The position numbers and the translations under genes were made by a program. From Monoplex corrugatus (lineage: Eukaryota > Mollusca > Gastropoda > Littorinimorpha > Ranellidae), in NCBI GenBank assembly GCA_030674185.1, contig CM060305.1, positions 171,534,834 through 171,598,833 of the forward strand: 64,000 bases of DNA, read 5' to 3'. Of this stretch, positions 32,415-43,545 are shown piece after piece. Below the pieces are notes generated by a model. The model did no database searches and had not been told where the DNA came from. It was given only the letters and a program-made list of their open reading frames with translations. Every line of letters starts with the position of its first letter. The stretch's first letter is position 1.

Positions 32415-33245
32415 GTCAGTACAATTTATATGGATAGTTGTGGTTAGTACAAGTTTATATGGATAGTGGTGGTTAGTACAAGTTTACATGGATAGTTATG
32501 GTTAGTACAAGTTGTATGGATAGTTATGGTTAGTACAAGTTTATATGGATAGTTGTGGTTAGTACAAGTTTATATGTATAGGTATGGTTAGTACAAGTTT
32601 ATAGATAGTGGTGGTTAGTACAAGTTTGTTTGGATAGTTATGGTTAGTACAAGTTTCTATGGATAGTTATGGTTAGTACAAGTTTATATGGATAGTTATG
32701 GTTAATACAAGTTTATTTGGATAGTTGTGGTTAGTACAAGTTTGTTTGGATAGTTGTGGTTTGGATAGTTGTGGTTAGTACAAGTTATATGGATAGTTGT
32801 GGTTAGTAGAAGTTTATATGGATAGTCACAGTTAGTGCAAGTTTATATATATGGCAAGTTTATATGGATAGTTATGGTTAGTACAAGTTTGTATGGATAG
32901 TCATGGTTAGTACAAGTTTATGTAGAAAGTCATGATTAATACAAGTTTATGTGGCAAGTTTATATGGATAGTTATGGTTAATACAAGTTTATATGGATAG
33001 TTATGGTTAGTACAAGTTTATATGGATAATTATGGTTAGTACAAGTTTATATGGATAGTTATGGTTAGTACAAATTTATACGGATAGACATGGTTAGTAC
33101 AACTAGTTTATGTAGAAAGTCATGGTTAATGCAAGTTTTATGTGGCAAGTTTGTATGGATAGTTATGGTTAGTACAAGTTTCTATGGATAGTTATGGTTA
33201 GTACAAGTTTCTATGGATAGTTATGGTTAGTACAAGTTTCTATGG
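32415..33245 (+). repeat. 29-bp minisatellite starting at the MPG intron 1 donor
   Basis: More than 20 units of about 29 bp (GTTAGTACAAGTTTATATGG then ATAGTTATG, with variants). The first 28 bases of the intron, GTCAGTACAATTTATATGG and so on, form a unit in register. The array therefore begins at the 5' splice site itself, and each unit carries a GTTAGT donor-like hexamer. Confidence 0.92.
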
Positions 33246-33623
33246 TTTGTTGTATATGTCAGTGTAACAGAATTATAGTCATAGTAATGTTAGTAGTTCT
33301 TAGTACCGGTATGTATATGTCAGTGTAATATAATTATAGTCATAGTATAGGTGAAGTAGTACTTGTTAGTGTCAACGTAATATATATTATATAATAATTA
33401 TCATGGTCATTACTGTTGAAAATGAAATGATGTGATTGTATGGGGATTTGAATTTGGAGGCTGTTATAACTGATGTTGTTATGTTCAGAATGTTCTGTGA
33501 TATACTTTATACTTTGATATTATTATTATTATCATTACAATATTGGAATTGTTTTATGATAAAACCTCATGCTTGTACAATCCTATTTTTAAGTCGCTGG
33601 TGTGTTGGATTGTCTGAGACCAG

Positions 33624-33814
33624 GTGCGGGCTGCGCAGTGCTGATTCGCAGTGTGGAGCCTCTGGAAGGGGTGGACAAGATGACAGAGCTGAAGAAAGAG
33701 AGGAGCAAGTCATCGGCCAGCAAACCACTGAAGGTCTGTCATGTGGCCAATGGACCTGCCAAGCTCTGTCAGGCCCTCAACATCTGCAAACAGAACCTTA
33801 ATATGCATGATCTG
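33624..33814 (+). CDS. MPG: MPG exon 2
   Basis: A 191-base exon. The acceptor is ACCAG before 33624; two bases complete Gly208, followed by 63 codons ending in phase 0 at GATCTG|GTGGGT. It encodes 'AGCAVLIRSVEPLEGVDKM' with Arg216 (human Arg182 position), then a basic stretch and 'GPAKLCQALNICKQNL', the conserved G-P-x-K-L-C-Q-A-L motif of the family. The order and phase with exons 1 and 3 are exact. The last 32 bases and the first 42 intron bases are repeated in tandem downstream. The donor GTGGGT departs from the GTAAGT consensus. Confidence 0.94.
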
Positions 33815-34180
33815 GTGGGTTGCTGTGTGTGTCTGTATATGTGTGACTTTTCAATGTCTGCAAATAGAACCTTAATATGCATGATCTGGTGGGTTGCTTG
33901 TGTGTCTGTATGTGTGTGATGTTTTCAATGTCTGCAAATAGAACCTTAATATGTATGATCTGGTGGGTTGCTGTGTGTGTCTGTATGTGTGTGACTTTTT
34001 CAATGTCTGCAAATAGAACCTTAATATGTTGATCTGGTGGGTTGCTCTGTGTGTTTGTATGTGTGTGACTTTTTCAATGTCTGCAAATAGAACCTTAATA
34101 TGTATGATCTGGTGGGTTGCTCTGTGTGTTTGTATGTGCTTGACTTTTTCAACATCTGCAAACAGAACCTCAAGTGACTG
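33783..34180 (+). repeat. 74-bp tandem array spanning the MPG exon 2/intron 2 junction
   Basis: Unit 1 (33783-33856) consists of 32 bases of exon 2, the 5' splice site and 42 intron bases. Units 2-5 follow at 74, 74, 74 and 75-bp steps, and a partial sixth unit (near 34152) keeps exon-like 'CATCTGCAAACAGAACCT'. Each of units 2-5 keeps GATCTGGTGGGTTGC, an exact copy of the used donor. Confidence 0.95.
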
Positions 34181-34456
34181 CTTTAGATGTGTATCTCCAG
34201 TAGAGAGAGATGATCAGGTTTGAGATGCCAAGCATACACAGACAACTGCTGACATGAGGTGACCATTGCTCCACTAGTAGGACAGGGTAAGCCACACAGC
34301 CAGCCACCTGACCTGATGAAGGTCTCTAGAGGAGAAAGGAACAACACCTCTCTGACAATCCTGCTAACTTCAAGCAGAAACCCTATATGTGAAGAATGAT
34401 AACTCAAGAATTTACCTTCTTCGGGAAGTGATATTGAAAGGCCAAGTTGATTCCCT

Positions 34457-34457
<1 letters not shown>

Positions 34458-34487
<30 letters not shown>

Positions 34488-34491
34488 GGGC
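34458..34491 (+). repeat. Poly(T)-poly(G) tract
   Basis: About ten T followed by about 25 G in MPG intron 2. Long G runs are prone to sequencing and assembly length error. Confidence 0.85.
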
Positions 34492-34617
34492 ACAGGTACC
34501 TTTTTAGTCATGAGGATACAGTTACATCAGCACAGAAAATGTTCTTTAGTTATGCACATGTTATATTGATAATTTCAAACCCTAACAACAACAACAAAAT
34601 TAAATAACAATGATTAT

Positions 34618-36073
34618 TTTGATCATCATCATCATCATCATCATGTGCCCTGCCGCATGGCGTTGGCGATAACGGCCCTTCATATACATCTATCCCTTGT
34701 CGTCACAAGCACATCTTCCACCCTGTCTGTCCTCAGCCACCCTGCAAGTCTATCCAGTATTTTCTCCTTGGGTCTATCTGGTGTTCTCTTTCCCTCCAGC
34801 TTTCCTGTTGTGACCAGGTGCTCTAATTTCCCTTTCCTCATAAAATGGCCTATAAATATTGCTTGTCTTTTCCTAATCTTCTTTATCAATGATCTTCTTG
34901 TGTTTGCCTCCATCAAGACTGTCTCATTTGTTTACTCTGCTGTCCATGGAACTCTCAAAATTCTTCTTAGAAACCATATTTCGGCTGCCTCTATCTTGTT
35001 CTGGCTTTGCTTGTTTACTGTCCATGCCTCATAACCGTATAACAGTATCGGTTCTACATAACATTCAAGAACTCTCTTCCTGATGTTAATTGATAGGCAT
35101 TTGTTGGTAAGAATGCTTTTCATTTTCTTGAATACTGTTTTGGCTTGGCTGATTCTGCTGACTATTTCTGATGTGCATCTGCCATCTGGTGAGATGACCG
35201 TTCCCAGATATTTAAACTTATCAACCTGTGTTAAGGTTGTGCCATTTGCTGTTATTTTGCAATGGGGGGGATTTCATGTTTTTACTGATTACCATGACTT
35301 CAGACTTCTTGCTATATAGCGCCAACCCTTTATTTTTGCTTTCTATTTCTATTATATTCACAAGGTTTTGTAATCCTTTTCATTTTCTGCAGTAAGCAGG
35401 GTGTCATCTGCATAACGAATGTTGTTTATCATTTTTCCTCCAACCTTTATTCCCTTGGCATTCCTCTAGGTTTCTCATGACGGTTTTCGCTGTAAAGTGA
35501 TAACAACTCTGGTGACAGATCACAACCTTGCCTGACCCCTCTTTTGGTATTTTGGAAAGAGTTTATATTGTTTTTTATTCTCATTGCAGCTGTTTGTTCG
35601 CAATACATATTTCTGATTATTCATAGATCTTTTCCATCAGTGTTGAGTCTTTCTAGCTGGTTGATTAGTTCATCATGTCTTACCCGATCGAAAGCCTTGG
35701 TATAGTCAAGAAAGCATAAATATACATCCTTATTCAACTCGATTAACCTCTTTGTGATAGTTCTTAGGATGTATATGGCATTAATAGTTCCTTTTCCCTT
35801 TTACAAATCCACACTGTTCTGCTGTTTCTCTTTTGATTCTATTCCTTGTCCTCATCATGATTATTCTTGATAGGATGTTTGTTACATGACTCATCAAGCT
35901 GATTGTACAATGGAGTTTGCATTCTATAGCCCCTTTTTTCTTTGGAAGTGCAATGAAAATTGCTTTTGACATAATCTTTGGGGATTTTTCCGGTGTCATG
36001 ACTTTCATTTAGGAGGACACTTATTTTTTCAATACTGAATTCCTCCAGGGTTTCAATCATCTCTGTAGTAATG
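34618..36073 (-). mobile_element. RTE-B LINE copy in MPG intron 2
   Basis: The - strand copy ends in an ATG/GAT tail at 34621-34643. Reading leftward from 36073 it has 'LIRELIN'-like RT remnants, 'GKIPKDYVKSN', 'SHVTNILSRIIMMRTRNRIK' and, nearer the 3' end, 'YGYEAWTVNKQSQNKIEAAE', 'RILRVPWT' and 'IRKRQAIFIGHFMRKGKLEH'. It is antisense to MPG and full of frameshifts. The 5' end is truncated within the reverse transcriptase. Confidence 0.85.
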
Positions 36074-36226
36074 TGATAATTTTGGTAACAGTAAAAAGTT
36101 ATTATAAGAATACAAACAAATAACAATGAAATCATCAGTATGGTTGAGAACAAATAAGCACACAAAAATAAAACCAAACAAAACATCCATGTTGGTGACA
36201 TGATTGATAATTATGGCCCCTCACAG

Positions 36227-36427
36227 GTGACGGATCAAGAGATATGGCTGGAGAGAGGGGAGAGTGTTAGTGCGGATGATTTGGTGGTGTCTGCCCGAAT
36301 CAACATTGCTTATGCTGAAGACTGGACCGACAAACCTCTTCGCTTCTATCTGCTGCACAATCCCTGTGTCAGTGTGAGGGACAAGGTTGCCGAAAAACAG
36401 TTGCAGAATCTTCATGTTGCCAGTTAG
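36227..36427 (+). CDS. MPG: MPG exon 3 (C terminus)
   Basis: Acceptor CCCCTCACAG before 36227, then 66 codons and TAG at 36425. It encodes 'IWLERGESV' (family motif W-L-E-R-G), 'ARINIAYAEDWTDKPLRFY' and 'NPCVSVRDKVAE', the conserved end of alkyladenine glycosylases. The three exons give 337 residues, somewhat longer than the human protein because of the N-terminal tail. No frameshift or missing key residue was seen, so the gene looks functional. A minisatellite starts within about 15 bases of the stop codon. Confidence 0.94.
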   Translation: MTDQEIWLERGESVSADDLVVSARINIAYAEDWTDKPLRFYLLHNPCVSVRDKVAEKQLQNLHVAS

Positions 36428-36431
36428 CCTG

Positions 36432-38090
36432 ACAACAGTCACCAGTGTTAGGTTGAAAAATAGAGTCACCAGTGTCCCTAGACAAGTTGACAAAGACTCA
36501 CCTGTGTCCCTAGACAAGTTGACAAAGACTCACCATTGTCCGTAGATGAGTTGACAGACTCATCAGTGTCCCTAGACAAGTTGACAGACTCACCAGTGTC
36601 CCTAGATGAGTTGACAAAGATCACCAGTGTCCTAGACAAGTTGACAGACTCCAGTGTCCCTAGATGAGTTGACAAAGACTCACCAGTGTCCCTAGATGAG
36701 TTGACAAAGACTCACCAGTGTCCCTAGACAAGTTGACAAGGACTCACCAGTGTCCCTAGACAAGTTGACAAAGACTCACCAGTGACAAAACTCAACAATA
36801 TCCTCACAGTCTGACAAACGCTCACCAGTGTCCTCACAGGCTGACACTCACCAATGTCCTCACAGGCTGACAAACACCAATATCCTCACAAGCTGACAAA
36901 CACTCACCAATGTCCTCACAGTCTGACACTCACCAATGTCCACATAGGCTGACAAACACTCACCAGTGTCCTCACAGGCTGACAAACTCCACCAATGTCC
37001 TCACACAGGCTGACAAACACTCACCAATGTCCTCACAGTCTGACAAACACTCACCAATGTCCTCACAGGCTGACAAACACTCACCAATATCCTCAGTCTG
37101 ACAAACACTCACCAATGTCCTTACAGGCTGACAAATACCAATGTCCTCACACAGTCTGACAAACACTCACCAATATCCTCACACAGGCTGACAAACACTC
37201 ATCAATGTCCTCACACAGGCTGACGAACACTCACCAGTGTCTTCACAGTCAAACAAACACCAATGTCCTCACAGGCTGACACTCACCAATGTCCTCACAC
37301 AGGCTGACAAACAATCACCAGTGTCTTCACAGTCAAACAAACACTCACCAATGTCCTCACACAGGCTGACAAACACTCACCAGTGTCCTCACACAGGCTG
37401 ACAAACACTCACCAATGTCCTCACACAGGCTGACAAACACTCACCAGTGTCTTCACAGTCAAACAAACACCACCAGTGTCTTCAACAGGCTGACACTCAC
37501 AGTGTCTTCACACAGGCTGACACTCACCAATGTCTTCACACAGGCAGACAAACACTCATCAATGTCCTCACAGGCTGACACTCATCAGTTTGACAAACAC
37601 TCACTAGTGTCCTCACAGGCTGACAAACACTCACCAGTGTCCTCACAGGCTGACAAACACTCACCAGTGTCCTCACAGGCTGACAAACACTCACCAGTGT
37701 CCTCACAGGCTGACAAACACTCACCAGTGCTCAAGAAACATCACATCCACAGGCTGACAAACACTCACCAGTGTCCTCACAGGCTGACAAACACTCATCA
37801 GTGTCCACAGACAGTCTGACAAACATTTACCAGTGTCCTCACAGACCGAATGTCCTCACACAGGCTGACAAACACTCACCAATGTCCTCACAGGCTGACA
37901 AACTTTCACCATTGTCTTCACACAGGTTGACAAACACTCACCAGTGTCCTCACAGGCTGACAAACACTCACCAATGTCCTCACAGGCTGACAAACACTCA
38001 CCATGTCCTCACAGGTTGACAAACACTCACTAATGTCCTCACACAGGCTGACAAACACTCACTAATGACAAACAGTTACCAGTGGCCACA
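36432..38090 (+). repeat. Minisatellite arrays directly 3' of MPG
   Basis: Two related arrays. 36440-36790 has ~32-bp units with 'CACCAGTGTCCCTAGACAAG' and 'TTGACAAAGACT'. 36790-38090 has ~28-34-bp units with 'CAATGTCCTCACAGGCTGAC' and 'AAACACTCAC'. They probably lie in the MPG 3' UTR. The many Ser/Thr/Gln/His-rich frames on both strands are artefacts. Confidence 0.93.
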
Positions 38091-38536
38091 GACATACTGA
38101 GAAACACTCAACTTGAGTCCCCATTGTGGTGATCGCATCTTCCCACATTGCGCCGTTTTCTTTGGCATCTGATGCTGGGTAAAAATACAGATTGTTACTG
38201 AAATCCTTATTTGTAAACTGTTGCATTGTATAGCAAAATATCTAGTTTTGATAGTTTCACTTCAAGATTTATCATTTATGTATCATGGAAGTTTCACTTT
38301 AAAAGTCATTTAAACACCGTGGAAACAAATTTGTACTATAGCAGTGACATACCACGACAACTACATTCTATGGTATTTTTGTCGCAAAATAAGCGCTAAA
38401 CAGACTCTTTTGCTTAACAGTTTGAAAATGAGAGTACTGTATTTTCATTATATTTAGCACTTTTTCAGTTTTCTTATCTACATTTCTTAAATATAAAGAT
38501 AAGGATTTCAAATCAACCAGATGGGTTGTGCGTGCG
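38091..38536. other. No feature recognised (MPG 3' flank)
   Basis: Single-copy-looking AT-rich sequence 3' of the arrays. No gene was recognised. Confidence 0.35.
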
Positions 38537-38546
38537 TGGTGCGTGC

Positions 38547-38620
<74 letters not shown>

Positions 38621-38622
38621 TG
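38537..38622 (+). repeat. (GT)n microsatellite
   Basis: GCGT-rich start followed by about 75 bp of GT repeat. Confidence 0.95.
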
Positions 38623-38812
38623 CAAAGAGAATATCACTACACTGCAACAGAAGTGTGGTTTTATGCATCTTTCACTTCTGACAGAAACTGAACTTTAAGA
38701 AATTGATAAATACATACTGAGGGGAAAATTATGTATTATGGTTCAAAGCGACTTTTATTACATTTGTATTGAATAATGCTTTCTCAAATTTGTAATGAAT
38801 TTATTCCATCCT

Positions 38813-38847
38813 CAAAAAAAAAAAAAAAAAAAAAGAAAAAAAAAATT
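38813..38847 (+). repeat. Poly(A) tract
   Basis: A-rich run of about 35 bases with one G. No retroposon was recognised next to it. Confidence 0.7.
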
Positions 38848-39029
38848 CTTCGTTCTAGATTTCAGCTCTTGGATCAGAACCTAGCTGTATGTGACGTGAA
38901 GAATGATGATTATTTATGTAAAAACATGACAGCTGTCCTGCTTGACCATTCTGGTTTGTTCTTGCTTTGGCTTTGTTTTTCAGAGCCCCTAGAAGTCTCC
39001 AGAAAGTGAAATGATGTACATGTAATTAC

Positions 39030-39435
39030 TGTTTTCCATATGTTGGTTTGTATCCAGCGTGTTCTGTTCTCATCCATGTCTCTCTGTAAAATTCTAGAAT
39101 GAAGTGACCCATGTGAATGATTCTGGCTTGCCATATGTTACATTTTGCATAGTATAGACCATATTTTTCTGTAAGATTCTGAATGAAACTGTGTGAATAC
39201 TCACTGGTCACATGTTAAAGTTTGCTCAGTACATTCTGTTCTATGGTACACTCTTCAGCAAAAGTCTAGAATTAATTGTTGAAATTTGAGGCTGTTCACG
39301 GATTATGCGTGTACAATGTATTGTGTTTTTCTGTCTAATTCTTAGGTGCTATAATACACACTGTTTATGTATTAAGGTTAGTCCAGTACATTCGTTTTGG
39401 AGTGTTTTCTATGAGATTCTAGAGAGTGTTGTTGG
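39030..39435 (+). repeat. Degenerate ~100-bp tandem repeat
   Basis: Three or four diverged segments each contain a 'TTCTGTAAGATTCT'-like and a 'CAGTACATTCTGTT'-like block about 100 bp apart. Old and low identity. A GA repeat (39438-39493) follows. Confidence 0.4.
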
Positions 39436-39437
39436 CT

Positions 39438-39441
39438 TGAG

Positions 39442-39493
<52 letters not shown>
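39438..39493 (+). repeat. (GA)n microsatellite
   Basis: GAGA run of about 55 bp. Confidence 0.95.
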
Positions 39494-39495
<2 letters not shown>

Positions 39496-39601
39496 CAATG
39501 CTCTGATCCCAGTTTGTCAGTGTACGTTGTCAATATTTTGTATAATTGTTTGAAAACATTTTGATGCTTGTGTGACTGTATTCGGTGCTGTTTTGCTGGT
39601 G

Positions 39602-39607
39602 AATAAA
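39602..39607 (+). terminator. Possible polyadenylation signal
   Basis: AATAAA followed by GT-rich sequence about 25-45 bases later. It could serve MPG if the 3' UTR runs through the arrays (3.2 kb), but the GT-rich part overlaps the start of an RTE copy. Weak. Confidence 0.2.
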
Positions 39608-39624
39608 TTTCATCTTTAATTCCT

Positions 39625-41250
39625 TGTATCATTGTGTCGTCTGGTGTGGCCGATGTGAGCTGTAGGCAGATACATTGAAAAGAACGTATTCACCAGGTCT
39701 TCCACTCCTTCCATACATTTAGCTGAAGACTTGCAGGCGTCAGTGATGTTATCCGTGAAGGATTTTGCTGGCCTTCCTTGTTTTCTCTTTGCCTCGACTC
39801 TTCCCTGCAGGACTGATGTCATCAAGTCGGTTCTTGTGTTTCTGTTCATGTGCCCGATATACTTCAATTTTCTTTTGTTGATCTCTCGGAGCATTTTACG
39901 TTGGGCAGCTAATTCCTTTAGCACACTTTCGTTGGTTCTTTTGTCTGTCCATTTTAATCGGAGAAGACGCCTGTAGAACCACATTTCTGCTGCGTTTATT
40001 TTATTTTCGTCATCTTTCTTCAAAGTCCAGGCTTCACATCCATACATAACAACAGGTCAAATAAAGCGGCGTAAAATTCTTATTTTCAGTTTTGTTGGTA
40101 TGCCTCTGTCTTTCCATACGTTGTTCAACTGGACCATTCTTTGCTTGGTCATGTCTATTCTTGATCTGATGTTCTTGCTGCAAGATCCTGTCTTGTTTTT
40201 GACACAGCCCAAGTACTTGAAGTTGTCCACGTTTTCCAGCTCTGTTTTATCTATGCATATGCTCTGCTGTAGCTGGTTAGCTGATCCTTCTATGTGCATG
40301 ACTGTGGTCATTTTGGCATTCAGTTTCAGTCCTGCCTTGTGTCCTGCAGCATCTACTCGATAGAGAATTTTCCTCATACTTATGATGTCTCCTGCTAATG
40401 GGCAGTGTCATCAGCATATCTTAGGTTAGTGATATTCATTCCTCTATTTTTCACTCCCATACCCTCTGTGTCTGCCTCTCTCATTACTTGCTCTGTGTAT
40501 ATGTTGAAGAGGTGGGGCAACAGAATGCAACCTTGCAGGGCTCCTTTATTGATGTTGAAGAAGTCAGAGCACTCTCTGTTCCATCTAATTGTTGCCTGTC
40601 GGTCTTGGTAGAGAGATGCTAAGAGTGAGATCAGGTGTCTTGGGAAGCCCATTGTTGACATGGTTGTGAACAAGTGGTTGTGTATAACGCTGTCGAATGC
40701 TTTGCTTTAATATATAAAAGTGATGTAGGCTTCTTTTGCAGTGTTCCTGATATTCTTTATTAGTATTTGTAGTACAAACAGCATGTGTGTTGTTCCTCTG
40801 TTTGTTCTATAACCTGCCTGGCAGTCTGAGAGCTCTTCTTCCACCTTGATTTTCATTCTGTTTAAAATGATAATGAGCAGAATTTTGCTGGATGGCTGAT
40901 GAGTGCGATGGTCCTATAATTGCTGCACTCATTGATGTTCCCATTTTTGTGCAGCATAAGAAATTCTTGTTTCTTCTAGTCTTCTGGCCATTTGCAAGAT
41001 CACCAAATTTTGGTGCATAGATGATGCAATGATTTGATTCCTGTATCACCAGCATTCTTTAATAACTCTCCAGGGATGTTGTCTAATCTTGGCGATTTTC
41101 CTAATTTGAGCTGGTTTACAGCAGATTTAACTTGGCTCAGAAGGGGCATTGGTTCTGTTTTGAAAATTAAGACTGGGAGTATCTTGTGAATTTACTTGTG
41201 TATTGTTGTCAAAAAGTTTTTTTACCATAATTGTGCCATCTTGTAGTAAA
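39625..41250 (-). mobile_element. RTE-type LINE (copy A2), reverse transcriptase to 3' end
   Basis: The less interrupted relative of 988-6108. On the - strand, in order: degraded 'KECSNYR'-like motif, 'VEEELSDCQAGYR' region, 'MFTTMSTMGFPRHLISLLAS', 'GALQGCILLPHLFNIY', 'NITNLRYADDTA' (catalytic), 'LENVDNFKYLG', then 'MYGCEAWTLKKDDENKINAA', 'WTDKRTNESVLKEL' and 'YIGHMNR'. Several frameshifts and stops, so not active. It supplies the empty-site sequence (near 40618-40632) that proves the insertion at 2010-5838. Confidence 0.88.
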
Positions 41251-41302
41251 AGCAATTGAAAACATTTACAGTAATTCCTGCCATTGAGTACGCACAGCGA
41301 CT

Positions 41303-41520
41303 GGTTTCAGGTTCTGACTGGCGTTCAGCAAGGCTGCATTCTTTTCCCCATCCTGATCACTGTTGCTATCGATTGTGTTCTCAAGAAAGCAACTGAAAAT
41401 CATGGCATCATTTGGTAACAAAGGAAAAAAAACTGTCTGATGCTCAATTTGTTAACGAAATAACAGTCTTATCAGATAAATCAGACAATACTCAGATTCT
41501 CTAAGAGGTTGTAGAGGCCA
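41303..41520 (+). pseudogene. LINE reverse transcriptase fragment
   Basis: The + strand encodes 'FQVLTGVQQGCILFPILITV' and 'AIDCVLKKATENHGI', the RT motif preceding the catalytic Asp pair, then a frame-broken 'LSDKSDNTQIL'. It is a different family from RTE-B. A likely C-terminal remnant is at 42430-42745, with two minisatellites between. Confidence 0.65.
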
Positions 41521-41569
41521 TTGGTAAATGTGGTGGAGGGTTAAACAGTCTGCCAAAAAGACCGACGAC

Positions 41570-42045
41570 CACCCACCACATCTGGCTGACGTTTTCATAG
41601 GTCAGAACGTGACCACCCTCCACCACTAGTTGACTGACGTTTTCATAGGTCAGAACGTGACCACCCTCCACCACTAGTTGACTGACGTTTTCATAGGTCA
41701 GAACGTGACCACCCTCCACCACTAGTTGACTGACGTTTTCATAGGTCAGAACGTGACCACCCTCCACCACTAGTTGACTGACGTTTTCACAGGTCAGAAC
41801 GTGACCACCCTCCACCACTAGTTGACTGACGTTTTCATAGGTCAGAACGTGACCACCCTCCACCACTAGTTGACTGACGTTTTCATAGGTCAGAACGTGA
41901 CCACCCTCCACCACTAGTTGACTGACGTTTTCATAGGTCAGAACGTGACCACCCTCCACCACTAGTTGACTGACGTTTTCACAGGTCAGAACGTGACCAC
42001 CCTCCACCACTAGTTGACTGACGTTTTCATGAGTCAGAACGTGAC
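41570..42045 (+). repeat. 48-bp minisatellite, about ten units
   Basis: Highly uniform 48-bp units containing 'GTTGACTGACGTTTTCATAG' and 'GTCAGAACGTGACCACCCTC'. 48 is a multiple of three, so the - strand stays open over 202 codons as a 16-residue repeat (EGGHVLTYENVSQLVV). No host-gene signature was found. Confidence 0.95.
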
Positions 42046-42188
42046 ACAGGTGACATGGACCAAAATACCTGGGTATCTCAAGCAACACAGGTGACATGGA
42101 CCAAAACACCTGGGTATCTCAAGCAACACAGGTGACATGGACCAAAATACCTGGGTAGCTCAAGCAACGCAGGGTGACATGGACCAAA
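42046..42188 (+). repeat. 41-bp minisatellite
   Basis: About three and a half units with 'ACAGGTGACATGGACCAAAA' and 'CCTGGGTATCTCAAGCA', directly following the 48-bp array. Confidence 0.93.
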
Positions 42189-42429
42189 AAATCAGTTGCT
42201 GACCAGCCCTTGAGATGCTGATCAAAATCTCTGCAAGCAGGAAGTTCTCTTTGAAAAAAAAAAGAGATTTGATTTTCCAACTCCAACGTCATGTCCACCT
42301 TGAAATGATGACCACAAACCTGGCACTCAAAATCCAGCGAGGAGAAGAAACGTGATACCTCCGAGTCAAAATGCCGATGACCAAAATGTTTGCCATCAAA
42401 TAGAGTGACCTCCTAATCAACGACTAAGT

Positions 42430-42745
42430 CAGAGAGCATTCAGATCAATCCAAGTCTCCGAGGAAATCTTACAAATGGCGCATGAAATGGATTGGCTATG
42501 TCTTGGCTCCCTCATACAAGACTCACCGCCAACCAAGTGTTGTGGTGGATATTAGAGGGGAAAAAACAAACAAACAAAAAAACCCCACAAAAAATATAAA
42601 ACCCAACAAAAAACGAACAAACAAAAATGAAGGCCGGTGCAAGACCAGTTGGTACAAACCATCCAGAAAAACCACAGCCAGTAAACACGAACGGGACTGA
42701 CGTCATGCTGTTGGCGGCTGGCCATTCCAACTTGGGGTAACAGAG
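42430..42745 (+). pseudogene. LINE C-terminal remnant
   Basis: The + strand encodes 'KWRMKWIGYVLAPSYKTHRQ', resembling the 'W.WIGH.LR...-ITRQAL' motif near the C terminus of many LINE proteins, with an A/C-rich insertion after it. It probably belongs with 41303-41520. Confidence 0.5.
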
Positions 42746-42841
42746 AGAGAGAGAGAGAGGAGAGAGTTAATTACCCCAAGCATCGGACGACAAAGGAGTG
42801 ACTAAACTGAACTGAATTGACCCTACTCATCTTTTATCTCT

Positions 42842-43016
42842 CCAACCCCCCATATAACCCCACCCCACCCCACCACACCCCACTACACCACACCACACCA
42901 CACCACACTACATCACACCTCACCACATCACACCACACCACACCACACAACACCACAACACCACATCACACCACACCACACCACACCACACCACACCACA
43001 CCACACCACACACCCT
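42842..43016 (+). repeat. (CCACA)n satellite
   Basis: ACACC/CCACA pentamer repeats with a C-rich start. The Pro/His/Thr frame is an artefact. Confidence 0.95.
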
Positions 43017-43119
43017 ATCGACTGTTCACTTTTTCTGCTCGTCTAATGTCATTTAAAGTGAAAAAAAAAGAAACGTCGAATGGAAGAAAGCACATGCGTG
43101 GACGAGCATGTGCACACAT

Positions 43120-43128
43120 ACACACATA

Positions 43129-43171
<43 letters not shown>

Positions 43172-43321
43172 ACACACAGACACACACACTTACACACACA
43201 CACACAGAGACAAAGGCACACACAAAGTAAAGAAACACTCGCACGCACACACATACACACACGCACACACAGACAGACACACACACATAGAGTACTCAAA
43301 CACACACATACACACACGCAT

Positions 43322-43362
<41 letters not shown>

Positions 43363-43473
43363 ATACTCAAACAAACACATACACACACACGCATACGCAC
43401 ACACACACACACGCACACGCACACACACACACACAACATAGAGTACTCAAACAAACACATACACACACGCATA

Positions 43474-43538
<65 letters not shown>

Positions 43539-43545
43539 ACACACA
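43120..43545 (+). repeat. (CA)n compound microsatellite
   Basis: Over 400 bp of CA repeat with interspersed CACG, CAGA and three copies of 'ATAGA(G/A)TACTCAAACA', so a larger duplication is superimposed on the dinucleotide. Confidence 0.95.

Noticed and set aside
34458..34491. Poly(G) tract as a quadruplex-forming regulatory site
   Set aside because: A pure homopolymer run in an intron is more likely a slippage product, and its length may be an assembly artefact. No other support.
36910..38019. Ser/Gln/His-rich frames after MPG
   Set aside because: They come from the 3' minisatellite arrays, and frames occur on both strands.
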